This document shows positions 9,195-16,760 of a stretch of DNA of 64,000 bases, piece by piece; position 1 is the stretch's first letter; every line of letters starts with the position of its first letter. The DNA is from Rhizobium oryzihabitans. GTDB taxonomy: Bacteria > Pseudomonadota > Alphaproteobacteria > Rhizobiales > Rhizobiaceae. The DNA lies in contig NZ_CP048632.1 in the NCBI RefSeq assembly GCF_010669145.1, positions 310,001 through 374,000 of the forward strand, given 5' to 3'. Below the pieces are notes generated by a model, which saw only the letters and a list, made by a program, of their open reading frames with translations, was not told the origin of the DNA and made no database searches. Both the position numbers and the translations under genes were made by a program.

Positions 9195-10274
9195 ATGTTG
9201 AAGGCTGATGTCGCGCGCTCGATCGAGCGAGTTGCGAGCGTGCACGGTATTGACCCGGCGGCGCTGAAGGCTGTTGTCGAGGTCGAGAGCAACGGCGTTG
9301 TTTTTGCGGATATCGACGGCAAGGAAATGCCGATCATCCGTTTCGAAGGCCATTACTTCGACCGGCTGGTGACGGCGTCTCGTCGTGAGGAAGCGCGGCG
9401 TCTCGGTCTTGCATCCCCGAACGTCGGTGGAGTGAAGAACCCGGCATCGCAGAAAGCCCGCTGGCAGCTTCTTGGGCGCGCAATGACGATCGACAAGCAG
9501 GCAGCCCTTGAAAGCACGTCCTTCGGCGTTGGGCAGGTCATGGGGAGCCACTGGAAGGCACTCGGCTATCCAACTGTCATCGATCTGTTCGAAGCTGCCC
9601 GCAGCGGCGTAGAGGGCCAGGTCGATTTGATGGTTCGCTTCATCAAGACGAACAATCTCCTTGGCGCTTTGAGCCGGAAGGATTGGGCGGGGTTTGCTCG
9701 AGGCTATAACGGTCCGGCCTACAAGAAGAATGCCTACGACACGAAAATGGCCGCCGCCTATGAGCGCTATGCGAGGAAAGAACCGGTCGCATCTGGTGCG
9801 ACGGGGATGCTTCGTCTCGGCTCCAAGGGGGCAGGTGTTCGCGAAATTCAGGTGCTTCTCACGCGCGCCGGCCATTCCGTTCCTGCCGATGGTGACTTTG
9901 GGCCTGCCACTGATCGTGCGCTACGCAGCTTTCAGGATGAAAACTCTCTGACGATCGACGGCGTTGCCGGTCCGCAGACCATGCGCAAGCTGAAAGAGTT
10001 TCAGGTGTCCGCAGATGAGAAGCCGGGAAACCTAGGGATCGCGCAGGTGCCGGAAGTGAAGAACGCAGCGCGCAACTTCGGCCCGCTTGCCTTGGTCACC
10101 GCTGCGCGCGACCAGATTGCCGAACTCGCAACCTACGTCACCGGCATCAACTCGGATCTGGCGAACACCATTGCGAACGGGATGCTGGCCGTTTCGGGCG
10201 CCATCGGTCTAGGTCTCACGATCTGGGGCGTCTACGGCTGGTGGAAGAGCAAACAGACGGTGGAACAGGCATGA
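9195..10274 (+). CDS. N-acetylmuramidase endolysin with peptidoglycan-binding domain and C-terminal membrane segment
   Basis: 359 residues. Residues about 8-190 match the DUF3380 N-acetylmuramidase domain, with the likely catalytic Glu31 in VEVESNG and the GVGQVMGSHW motif at 111-120. Residues 205-266 form a PG_binding_1 domain (LRLGSKGAGVREIQ, then DGDFGPATDRAL and DGVAGPQT). Residues about 326-350 form a strong membrane segment ending in WWKSK. There is no N-terminal signal, so export needs a holin or the C-terminal anchor. A good ribosome site (AGGAGAAG) precedes the ATG. It overlaps the i-spanin gene by 4 bp. Confidence 0.85.
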   Translation: MLKADVARSIERVASVHGIDPAALKAVVEVESNGVVFADIDGKEMPIIRFEGHYFDRLVTASRREEARRLGLASPNVGGVKNPASQKARWQLLGRAMTIDKQAALESTSFGVGQVMGSHWKALGYPTVIDLFEAARSGVEGQVDLMVRFIKTNNLLGALSRKDWAGFARGYNGPAYKKNAYDTKMAAAYERYARKEPVASGATGMLRLGSKGAGVREIQVLLTRAGHSVPADGDFGPATDRALRSFQDENSLTIDGVAGPQTMRKLKEFQVSADEKPGNLGIAQVPEVKNAARNFGPLALVTAARDQIAELATYVTGINSDLANTIANGMLAVSGAIGLGLTIWGVYGWWKSKQTVEQA

Positions 10275-10528
10275 TCTGGGCACTCACCCCCAACTGGCTG
10301 AAAATCGCTGCTGCTGGCCTCCTCTGCGCCGTTCTGTTGGCTTCTGGCTCCTACTGGCTGGGAAAGCGCGAAGGTCGCTCACAAACCCAGATTGAGGCTG
10401 CCAAGGAAGCGCTCGATCGCATCAATCAACTGGAGAAGAACAATGCCTCTTTCCGCAACATGTCGGATCGCGACCGTTGCCTTGTTTTCATGCGCGATAG
10501 CGGCTTGCCAGACAGCACCTGCGACTAA
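10271..10528 (+). CDS. i-spanin (Rz-like inner membrane lysis protein)
   Basis: 85 residues from the ATGA overlap with the endolysin gene. One N-terminal membrane segment (about residues 9-28) is followed by a periplasmic coiled coil (KREGRSQTQIEAAKEALDRI and beyond). This is the usual Rz architecture: the inner-membrane half of the spanin complex that fuses inner and outer membranes in the last step of lysis. The o-spanin start codon lies inside this gene in another frame, which strongly supports the call. Confidence 0.8.
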   Translation: MIWALTPNWLKIAAAGLLCAVLLASGSYWLGKREGRSQTQIEAAKEALDRINQLEKNNASFRNMSDRDRCLVFMRDSGLPDSTCD

Positions 10529-10661
10529 TGGGGCTGGCTACAGCTTCGTTAAGTTCTCGGACCCACAGGCGGCGCGTCTGGCATCACAAGATGAAACAGC
10601 CGGTCCCGCAATCTACTCCAACAATCGCCAGTGCAACCAAGACGCTGCCTGCCGGAAATGA
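10443..10661 (+). CDS. o-spanin (Rz1-like lipoprotein), nested out of frame in the i-spanin gene
   Basis: 72 residues. The ATG at 10443 opens a short signal sequence (MPLSATCRIATVALFSCAIA) ending in a lipobox I-A-A-C, so Cys would be lipidated and the mature protein anchored to the outer membrane. The remaining periplasmic part ends NNRQCNQDAACRK. It overlaps the i-spanin gene by 86 bp in a different frame and runs 133 bp past it, the classical overlapped Rz/Rz1 arrangement. An in-frame ATG exists farther upstream, but it would put a basic stretch ahead of the signal, so the internal ATG is preferred. Confidence 0.8.
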   Translation: MPLSATCRIATVALFSCAIAACQTAPATNGAGYSFVKFSDPQAARLASQDETAGPAIYSNNRQCNQDAACRK

Positions 10662-10675
10662 CGGCGGGAGCGACA

Positions 10676-11128
10676 ATGGAAAGTGGATATCAGGGCACGG
10701 GAATGTGGGTGCGGATCCAGCACCGCTTCGGCCCACGCATGATGGAATGGTTCATGGCTGGGCATCTCATCGCCTTCGGGTGGGTTCTCCTCCTTCCATC
10801 GCAGACCTTCAATCAACCGGCATTCGTGGGGTTTAACGACCTCGTGCCGTCCGAGACGTTCCTTGGCTGGATTATGTTCGTCGTCGGTTGTTTACGGATT
10901 GTCGGCCTCGTCATCAACGGCGCGAAAAGAAACGTTACTCCACAGATAAGGCAGTTTTCGGCAGCAGCCGGGTGCATGATCTGGTCAGGCATAGCATACG
11001 CTTTTGCATCTTCCGGAGTCATCAGTACGTGGATTGCCATCTATCCGCTCTTCGCCATTGGAGAGCTGATCAACATCCACCGAGCGGCGCATGACCAAGG
11101 GGAAGCACGCAATGGAAAAATTGGCTGA
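10676..11128 (+). CDS. Small multi-spanning phage membrane protein (possible holin)
   Basis: 150 residues with about four predicted membrane segments (near residues 23-42, 54-76, 90-110 and 113-130). The ATG follows GGCGGGAG by a few bases. An in-frame ATG 45 bp upstream would lie inside the o-spanin gene and is less likely. Its place in the lysis cassette suggests a holin or antiholin, but nothing in the sequence proves this. The 3' end overlaps the next gene. Confidence 0.6.
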   Translation: MESGYQGTGMWVRIQHRFGPRMMEWFMAGHLIAFGWVLLLPSQTFNQPAFVGFNDLVPSETFLGWIMFVVGCLRIVGLVINGAKRNVTPQIRQFSAAAGCMIWSGIAYAFASSGVISTWIAIYPLFAIGELINIHRAAHDQGEARNGKIG

Positions 11129-11441
11129 CCTTCCTCCGCTGGCGCTGGTTGTGTTTGCCATCACGCTTGCTGTGATTTTTGCGGTCAGGCATTTTGGGCT
11201 TTCGTCTGGTGAGAATGTATCGCCGCAAAAGCGTCATGCTGCCGCGCAGGTCGCCGCCGTCATCGTTGACCCGACTGCTCTGAATAATGCGACAAAAGCG
11301 CTGGAGGCGCATACAGAGGCCGTTATCGACCTGAACGATACGATGAAGGCTTCGGGGAAGTCTTTGGCTCACGTAGCAGCCGAGATGGACCGCATTCGCG
11401 AAGAACTCAGGATACATCGAGAGATTGCCAGAAGGCCGTGA
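11112..11441 (+). CDS. Small phage membrane protein with C-terminal coiled coil
   Basis: 109 residues from the ATG preceded by AAGGGGAAG. One membrane segment covers about residues 7-27, followed by a predicted coiled coil (Ala/Leu/Asp/Glu-rich, about 55-105). This is the last gene before the attachment site. A role in lysis or superinfection exclusion is possible from position only. Confidence 0.55.
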   Translation: MEKLADLPPLALVVFAITLAVIFAVRHFGLSSGENVSPQKRHAAAQVAAVIVDPTALNNATKALEAHTEAVIDLNDTMKASGKSLAHVAAEMDRIREELRIHREIARRP

Positions 11442-11520
11442 GCGCCCAGCGCTGGTGCTGATTATGGGATAGGCGGGGAGGGAGTCAACGGGTTATCCAC
11501 AAGCGCCGTTTTCTGTGGAT

Positions 11521-11584
11521 TTCATTTTACAATTCGATGTTGACATAACTGGAAACACTGGGCGTTTATGGGCTTCATTTTACA
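11521..11584. repeat. Two 11-bp direct repeats beside the attachment site
   Basis: TTCATTTTACA occurs at 11521-11531 and again at 11574-11584, in the otherwise gene-free stretch 11442-11628 between the last phage gene and the tRNA-derived core. Short direct repeats flanking the core are what the arm-type binding sites of tyrosine integrases look like. This prophage's integrase is outside the window, so the role is inferred. Confidence 0.4.
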
Positions 11585-11628
11585 GCCCATGGGGTGCCAC
11601 CCACCTGAAATCCTTGATTATGCGATGG

Positions 11629-11675
11629 GATTTGTAATCAGGGGGTCACGAGTTCGAACCTTGTCGGGGGCACCA
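11629..11675 (+). other. attR of prophage 1: duplicated 3' part of tRNA-Thr(UGU)
   Basis: The stretch reads as the anticodon loop (TTTGTAA, anticodon TGT at 11633-11635), variable loop, T arm (stem ACGAG/CTTGT with loop TTCGAAC), 3' acceptor strand CGGGGGC and ACCA end of a tRNA-Thr. The 5' half is absent: upstream bases cannot form the anticodon stem or a GCCCCCG acceptor strand. Phage genes end just before it and host genes begin after it. It therefore marks the attachment core, up to 47 bp, at the right prophage end. The intact tRNA should sit at the left end, outside the window. Confidence 0.8.
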
Positions 11676-11735
11676 GTATTTTTAAAGGCTTGTCCTTACC
11701 CCATCCGTTTTTTTTAGCGTGTCTTTCGTCAATGC

Positions 11736-12089
11736 CTATGGCTTGATGTGATAGAGCTTGTGGACGATCGACCAGTTGCCCTCGCGTTCCAGCAACGACA
11801 GATATTCGTAAAAATCCATGCCGTCGAAACGGGTCGTCAGCTTCACGGAGGCGCTGTCGCCCTCCTTGTCGATTCCAAGGATTTCGAAGGTGGGGTCGTG
11901 ATCGGGGAGGCCGCGTTCGCTTTTTCGCATCTGGTCGACGAAATCTTCCAGCGACAGCCATTCGGTTTCGCCTTCGTAAGTACCGACGATGTTGGCGCGC
12001 GGATCGAACACGTCACGCATCAGGCCTTCATCCGCATAGGCCATGGCATGCACATAGTCCGTGACGGTCTGGGTAATGGTTTGCGGCAT
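11736..12089 (-). CDS. NTF2/lumazine-binding-like protein of unknown function
   Basis: 117 residues from an ATG with AGGGAGG upstream on the minus strand. The pattern of an N-terminal helix (ITQTVTDYVHAMAYADEGLM), an FDPRANIVG strand and a C-terminal sheet ending in SIVHKLYHIKP fits the cone-shaped NTF2-like fold (putative lumazine-binding subgroup). Such proteins bind small molecules or act as isomerase-like enzymes. No catalytic residue can be assigned. It is the first host gene after prophage 1. Confidence 0.65.
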   Translation of the reverse strand: MPQTITQTVTDYVHAMAYADEGLMRDVFDPRANIVGTYEGETEWLSLEDFVDQMRKSERGLPDHDPTFEILGIDKEGDSASVKLTTRFDGMDFYEYLSLLEREGNWSIVHKLYHIKP

Positions 12090-12485
12090 CGGATCATTCC
12101 TCCCTTCAGATCCAAAAGCCAAGCTTACACCTGTTGATGACGTTCCACCATAACCCCCTGAAAACGTGCCGGTTACGTCCCTGGCAGTGCTGTTTCAGGA
12201 GCGGTTGCGGCAGGGTTGGTTCGCGATGGGCGGCATGTTTTGCCGCCGCTTTCCACAATTTTGTCCCGCCTGTGATTATAGTCGCCTTGGGTCCGACAAA
12301 TTTCGGTATCAAGGGCTCTTCCGCTGGTCGCGACGCGGCATATGGCAAGGCTTTTGTGTGTGCTTTGCCGGTTTAAGGGTCGGGGCGGGGTGTCGTGAGG
12401 GTGGATTTGGCCTATGATCCGCCCGTGCGGCGCACGAGGATGGTGTAAGGCACGCGGGTAACATGTTGCGTTTGAAGGTGTTTTT
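12090..12485. other. Intergenic stretch without a recognisable gene
   Basis: 396 bases between the divergent NTF2-like and DnaJ-domain genes. The short reading frames here are not convincing: no good ribosome sites and no family resemblance. Promoters for both flanking genes should lie in it, but no clear -35/-10 pair stands out. Confidence 0.5.
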
Positions 12486-13088
12486 GTGATCGATCCTTAT
12501 GTTTTGCTTGGCGTGGAGCGCGATGCCGACGAGGCGGCGATCAAGTCGGCCTACCGGAAGGTTGCCAAGGCTGCCCATCCCGACAGCGGCGGTGATGGCG
12601 AGCAGTTCGCACGCCTGCAAACGGCCTACGAGCTTTTGAAGGATCCGGTGCGCCGCAAGGTATTCGATGATACCGGCTACGATCCGCAGCTTGCCGATGC
12701 CAAGGACCTGAAGGGCCTGCTGATGCTTGAAACGCTGGTCAACGAGTTCATTCTGGACGAGCGCGAGCCCGGCAGCTTCGACCCCGTGGCCGCCATGCGC
12801 CGCAAGCTGACCGACGATATTCTGAAGAGCCGTTTCCATATTCTCGAGCTGGAACGCCACCGCACACGGGTGCGTAAACACATGGACCGGCTGGGCAGGA
12901 AGCCGGAGACCGATGTGCTGAGCTCCATGCTGCGTGCCCGCAGCCAGTCCATTGCCGAAGCCATCCGCAATGCGGAAGCCCAGATCGAGGCCATCGAGCA
13001 GGCCTATACGATGCTGGAAGGCTATTCCTACGAACTGGAAAGCATATCGCTCTCCGAACCCTTGCTGAAAGGCGAGGCGGCGGAGTAG
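12486..13088 (+). CDS. DnaJ-domain protein
   Basis: 200 residues. An N-terminal J domain (about residues 2-66) has YVLLGVERDADEAAIKSAYR, the HPD motif at 32-34 that stimulates the ATPase of a DnaK-type partner, and DPVRRKVFDDTGYD. The remaining 130 residues are charged and helical and lack the Gly/Phe and zinc-finger regions, so this is a type III J protein with a specialised client. The start is GTG at 12486 with GAAGG upstream. Confidence 0.8.
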   Translation: MIDPYVLLGVERDADEAAIKSAYRKVAKAAHPDSGGDGEQFARLQTAYELLKDPVRRKVFDDTGYDPQLADAKDLKGLLMLETLVNEFILDEREPGSFDPVAAMRRKLTDDILKSRFHILELERHRTRVRKHMDRLGRKPETDVLSSMLRARSQSIAEAIRNAEAQIEAIEQAYTMLEGYSYELESISLSEPLLKGEAAE

Positions 13089-13107
13089 GCGTTGTCGCCG
13101 AGCCTCT

Positions 13108-13719
13108 TCAGGGACCGTTGACGAGAGCCAGAATGAGCTGGTGCACCCGGCCGCCCGGGGAAAGCTCGTCCCGGTCAAAATCGCGCCCGCGCTGGCGCTG
13201 CTCGTTGGAAAGCTCGCCCAGCCGCTGCTGCAGAACGACGCGGACCTTCTGACATTTCGGGTCGTTTTCCGCTCTGAGGCCGGTGCTGAAGGCCTCGATC
13301 TTTCTCACCATATCGAGAATGTGTTCGCCATGCACACGCTCATGGGTTTCCACGCCGGAAATGAAGGTTTTCCAGCTGGCGGCGACAGCCTGCGGCAATC
13401 TGGCCGGGGCTTTCGGCCAGGTATAGATGATGGTGAGATTGGGCCGTGCCGTTGCCAGCACGCAGGCGCCGTCCGGCTGCGGGCGGTAGTCCCGCCGCCA
13501 TGTCAGCTTGAAGGTGGTGTGGGCGATGGCCTGCACGCCGGCTGTCGGGCCGCGTTCGCCGATGGACTGGTAAAGGGCACCGCCCGTATCGCCGCTGATC
13601 GCATAGGTTTTAATCTGCTCTGCGGGCTTCCAGTCGGCTGTCTGTGCTGACAGCGGAAGGGCACTCAGCAATATCGCCACAGCGCTGATGGTGAGGGAAG
13701 AGAGAGTTTTGGCGGGCAC
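13108..13719 (-). CDS. Secreted DUF922 family, putative zinc-dependent protease
   Basis: 203 residues with a clear Sec signal peptide (about 1-25, ending SAQ). The C-terminal half carries HERVHGEH (residues about 137-144), a variant HExxH metal-binding motif characteristic of DUF922, a predicted secreted zinc protease family. Proteolysis has not been shown for most members. The gene faces the DnaJ-domain gene and ends 19 bp from it. Confidence 0.7.
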   Translation of the reverse strand: MPAKTLSSLTISAVAILLSALPLSAQTADWKPAEQIKTYAISGDTGGALYQSIGERGPTAGVQAIAHTTFKLTWRRDYRPQPDGACVLATARPNLTIIYTWPKAPARLPQAVAASWKTFISGVETHERVHGEHILDMVRKIEAFSTGLRAENDPKCQKVRVVLQQRLGELSNEQRQRGRDFDRDELSPGGRVHQLILALVNGP

Positions 13720-13825
13720 GCATCGATCCTTGGTGTTTTGCGCGCCGAAGATAGGCGCGAGCCGGGCTGCTAGGCAAGCGCAGCGAGAGAAGGATTACCG
13801 GAAACTGCGCGGAAATTCCCCGCAC

Positions 13826-13854
13826 GAAAAACCCCCGCGACGGATCGCGGGGGT
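13826..13854 (-). terminator. Rho-independent terminator of the PRC-barrel gene
   Basis: A perfect 10-bp stem (ACCCCCGCGA / TCGCGGGGGT at 13831-13854, loop CGGA) is followed on the minus strand by TTTTC. It sits 23 bp past the stop codon of the leftward PRC-barrel gene. Confidence 0.85.
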
Positions 13855-13876
13855 CAAGCTTGCGACTGCAGGGGTA

Positions 13877-14332
13877 TCAGTCGTCCAGCTTGTCGTAGTC
13901 GAGCTTGGGCGCGTTCTGCAGCGCTTCCTTGGTTGTGTCGACATAGGCCTTCCAGGTGCCGTTGTCGTTGTGAACCGCGACGGAAGCCGGGTCGAGCACC
14001 ACATAGCTCTTGTCGATGCCGAGGAAGCCGCCAACGCTTGCAACCAGGCCGATCACAGATTTGCCGTCGCCGATCACGACATCCTCGATTTCGCCGATAT
14101 TTTCATTCTGGGCGTTATAGATATCCAGACCGTCGAGCTGGGAGGCGGTGAGGTCGGTCTTCTGGACATTGACGAATTTCAGCGGGCCGTTGGCCTTGGT
14201 GCCCATGGTGATACCCGGGCCGGACAAAGTGGCATCGGCGCCGGCAGCAGGGGCGGTGGCAGCCGTCTGGGCAAATGCCACGGAAGACGTGAGCGCTGCT
14301 GCGGCAGCGAGAGCGATGACCTTGATTTTCAT
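13877..14332 (-). CDS. Exported PRC-barrel domain protein
   Basis: 151 residues with a signal peptide (MKIKVIALAAAAALTSSVAF, cleavage after FAQ). The mature part contains a PRC-barrel-like module (LDGLDIYNAQNENIGEIEDV, then VIGLVASVGGFLGIDKSYVV) and a DPASVAV strand. Periplasmic PRC-barrel proteins of this type are common and often stress-related in rhizobia. Ligand and partner are unknown. A longer in-frame ORF upstream is ignored because the signal peptide fixes this start. A strong terminator follows. Confidence 0.75.
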   Translation of the reverse strand: MKIKVIALAAAAALTSSVAFAQTAATAPAAGADATLSGPGITMGTKANGPLKFVNVQKTDLTASQLDGLDIYNAQNENIGEIEDVVIGDGKSVIGLVASVGGFLGIDKSYVVLDPASVAVHNDNGTWKAYVDTTKEALQNAPKLDYDKLDD

Positions 14333-14473
14333 GATGTTTCTTCCCTTTGTATGCTGAACCTTGCGTTCGGGGAAGAAACGGTGGAGCGGGAATTTGGTTC
14401 CGCATGGGACGACAGGAAAATTTGGTTTATGCTGGTATAGGGAGCACTGGCACGCGGAAACGGGGAGGACGTT

Positions 14474-14907
14474 ATGGCAAAAAATACGATCAGCAGGGAC
14501 GCGGAAGAGACCGCACCATCGGTTCTCATCGACCGGAAGATCGCGGAGCTTGGCGACTGGCGGGGCGAAACGCTCGCCCACATCAGAGCGCTGATCAGGA
14601 AGGCCGATCCGGATGTGACGGAGGAGGTGAAATGGCGCGGTGTGCCCGTCTGGGAGCATGCCGGCATCATCTGCACCGGCGAAACCTACAAGAGCGCCGT
14701 GAAAATGACGTTTGCCAAGGGTGCCTCTCTCGAGGACCCGGCCGGTCTTTTCAATTCGAGCCTTGAGGGCAATACGCGGCGCGCCATCGACTTTCACGAG
14801 GGAGATGAGATCGACGGGGGGCGCTTATGGCGCTGATCCGCTCGGCCGCCGCATTGAACCTTGCCGGAAAAGCCGGGAAGAAGCGGGCGAAGAGCCAGGC
14901 TGAATAG
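14474..14907 (+). pseudogene. DUF1801 protein, frameshifted near its C-terminus
   Basis: The first 113 codons encode a DUF1801 (YdhG-like) domain, with KWRGVPVWEHAGIICTG and KMTFAKGASLEDPAGLFN. After FHEGDEIDGG the frame breaks at a run of six G (14816-14821) and stops at 14836. Adding one G restores ALMALIRSAAALNLAGKAGK and a stop at 14905-14907, the C-terminus expected for the family. Either the gene lost a base or the consensus is one G short. The function of DUF1801 is unclear (iron or stress related in some reports). It is flanked by host genes. Confidence 0.7.
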
Positions 14908-14919
14908 TCCAGAAGGTGG

Positions 14920-15888
14920 TCAATCCTTCGCGATGTCCGTTGCCTTGTCCCATTCGCTATCGATGAACTTCAGTGCGTCGATGATCGAAACCTTCCAGAC
15001 GGACCAGACATGATCGCCATCGGTGATCCGCAACTCCGATTTGCGGTCATCGGCCTGGAGCGTTTCGTGCAGGGCGATGGCGCCGCGCCAGAGGAAGAAA
15101 CCATCGTCGTCGCCGACCGTCAGATAGGTGGCAGGCAAATCCTGGCTTTCGGCGACGTGCTGTGCGACGAGCGTGAAGACGTTTTTTTCGTTGAAAAGTC
15201 TTGCGTCGAAGGGCGTGCCGAAGGCACCGGAGAAGTGATCGCCGGTGGAGGGCAGCACGATGCCGCTGGTGACGGTGGTGCGGTCGATGCGGTGGAAGAA
15301 GGCGCTATCCTGAATGAGCTTCAGTTCGGCGGGGGTCTTGTCTAGATCAGAGGCGGGCACGTTCTGCCAGATTGCGCCGGACAGGCTGGCCACTGCGCCA
15401 TAGAGGTCCTCGTGGCCATAGGCCAGATGCAACGCACCGAAACCGCCCATGGAAAGTCCGGCAATGGCGCGTCCTTCGCGGTCTTTCCGCACCGGCAGCG
15501 TTTTTTCCATCTGATGGCGCAGATCGCCGGTCAAAGCAGTCTCGTAGTCGCCGGGACCGCCGACGGCGGCGGAATCCACATACCAGCTGTTTTTAACGCC
15601 GGGCATGACGACCACCAGCGGACGGATGGCGCCAGCGGCAATCAGCGTGTCCAGCGTCTTTTCGATATTGCCGAGATCGCGCCAGCTGTTCTGGTCGCCA
15701 TCATGGCCATGCAGCAGATAGAGCACCGGCCAGCCGTTTTCCGGGGGAGCGCCATCCGGGCGGTAGATGTTGACGGGGAGCGGCGCATTCAGGGCCGCAC
15801 TGTGGAACGTGGCGTCCTCGATCTGGCCGGCAAAGCTCGGGGTGCAGGAGAGGAAAAGGTATGAGAGGGCCAGATTTCTGAGATGCAT
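14920..15888 (-). CDS. Secreted esterase (alpha/beta hydrolase, esterase D type)
   Basis: 322 residues from the ATG with AAGGAG upstream. An earlier in-frame start lacks a ribosome site and would bury the signal peptide. Signal peptide about 1-21. An early strand has LYLLHGHDGDQNSW (oxyanion-loop HG), the nucleophile elbow is G-L-S-M-G-G in the middle of the protein, and a C-terminal DGDHVW supplies the likely catalytic His. The acid is probably one of the Asp residues in VGDDDGFF. The family includes mycolyl transferase/esterase-D type enzymes. The substrate cannot be read from sequence. Confidence 0.75.
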   Translation of the reverse strand: MHLRNLALSYLFLSCTPSFAGQIEDATFHSAALNAPLPVNIYRPDGAPPENGWPVLYLLHGHDGDQNSWRDLGNIEKTLDTLIAAGAIRPLVVVMPGVKNSWYVDSAAVGGPGDYETALTGDLRHQMEKTLPVRKDREGRAIAGLSMGGFGALHLAYGHEDLYGAVASLSGAIWQNVPASDLDKTPAELKLIQDSAFFHRIDRTTVTSGIVLPSTGDHFSGAFGTPFDARLFNEKNVFTLVAQHVAESQDLPATYLTVGDDDGFFLWRGAIALHETLQADDRKSELRITDGDHVWSVWKVSIIDALKFIDSEWDKATDIAKD

Positions 15889-16078
15889 GCCGTGTCTCCT
15901 TGCTGCTTGCCATTCCATAAGGGCGGTCAACGTTCAAGGGAACCGTGAGTTCCGGAAGACGTAACACTGCTGCAATGTCACTCCCTGACATCTGCGGACC
16001 GGTATGACGGTGTCAGGTCCGGAAAGGATTGTTCCCGCCAAGGCCATTGCGCACATTTGATAATTTCGGATTTAGAAC

Positions 16079-16678
16079 ATGGTGCCATTGATGTTATCGC
16101 GTTTCACACGATCGCTTATTTTACTTTTTTTCCTTACCGGCTGCATGACCACGCCCATCTCGAGTATTCCCAAGCTGATGCGGCTCGACTTTCTGACGAT
16201 GAATTTCGAGCATGTGCGTGTAGGGTTGCACCTTCCTGCCCATCTGTCGTTGGGTTCCGGTGATGCGGTGATGATTATTCGCAGCGTTACAGACGGCGTA
16301 AAGGGCGAGACTGTCGAGACATTTGCGTTGATCGAGGATAAGGACGCCGCTGCCCGCGCGCAGTTCCACGCGGAAAAGCGGGCGGGGACCGCCACAAGCG
16401 TGTGGAGAATAAAGCCTGAAGAGGTTTCACGGCTTGCAGCATTGCAGGAGAAGGTGCGCCTCTCCCGCATCGAGGGGCCGCGCATCAGGGGGAGTACTGA
16501 GATCGAGATATTGCGGGCCTGTGTCACAGGCGTTCTCCCGACCGGCCCGGTCTATTTCTCGACTTACATCAAGCCTGCGGAAAATGAAGACTACATTGCC
16601 ATGACCGTGGATGCGGATCTGACGAAAGTGTTTGGTGCGGGCCAGGTCGCGGCGCGGATCAGACAGTGCGAAAGCTGA
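16079..16678 (+). CDS. Lipoprotein of unknown function
   Basis: 199 residues. A basic N-terminus and hydrophobic stretch end in the lipobox L-T-G-C (Cys22), giving a probable lipoprotein. The rest is a soluble alpha/beta domain with no motif I recognise. A second ATG at codon 5 is an equally possible start. Neither has a strong ribosome site. A terminator follows 8 bp after the stop. Confidence 0.65.
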   Translation: MVPLMLSRFTRSLILLFFLTGCMTTPISSIPKLMRLDFLTMNFEHVRVGLHLPAHLSLGSGDAVMIIRSVTDGVKGETVETFALIEDKDAAARAQFHAEKRAGTATSVWRIKPEEVSRLAALQEKVRLSRIEGPRIRGSTEIEILRACVTGVLPTGPVYFSTYIKPAENEDYIAMTVDADLTKVFGAGQVAARIRQCES

Positions 16679-16686
16679 TCGCCGTT

Positions 16687-16719
16687 GCCGGAGCGCGTGA
16701 GTGCTCCGGCCATGTTTTT
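16687..16719 (+). terminator. Terminator after the lipoprotein gene
   Basis: Stem GCCGGAGC / GCTCCGGC (16687-16694 and 16703-16710) with an 8-base loop, followed by a run of five T at 16715-16719. It lies between the converging lipoprotein gene and uvrB. Confidence 0.75.
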
Positions 16720-16760
16720 CGCAATATACATATCTGGGACTGAATATCGCCGGGAGGGCG

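Noticed and set aside
11638-11961. Short leftward frame ending in the tRNA-derived region (ILVPPTRFELVTP)
   Set aside because: It reads through the tRNA-Thr 3' part antisense, a well-known kind of false protein.
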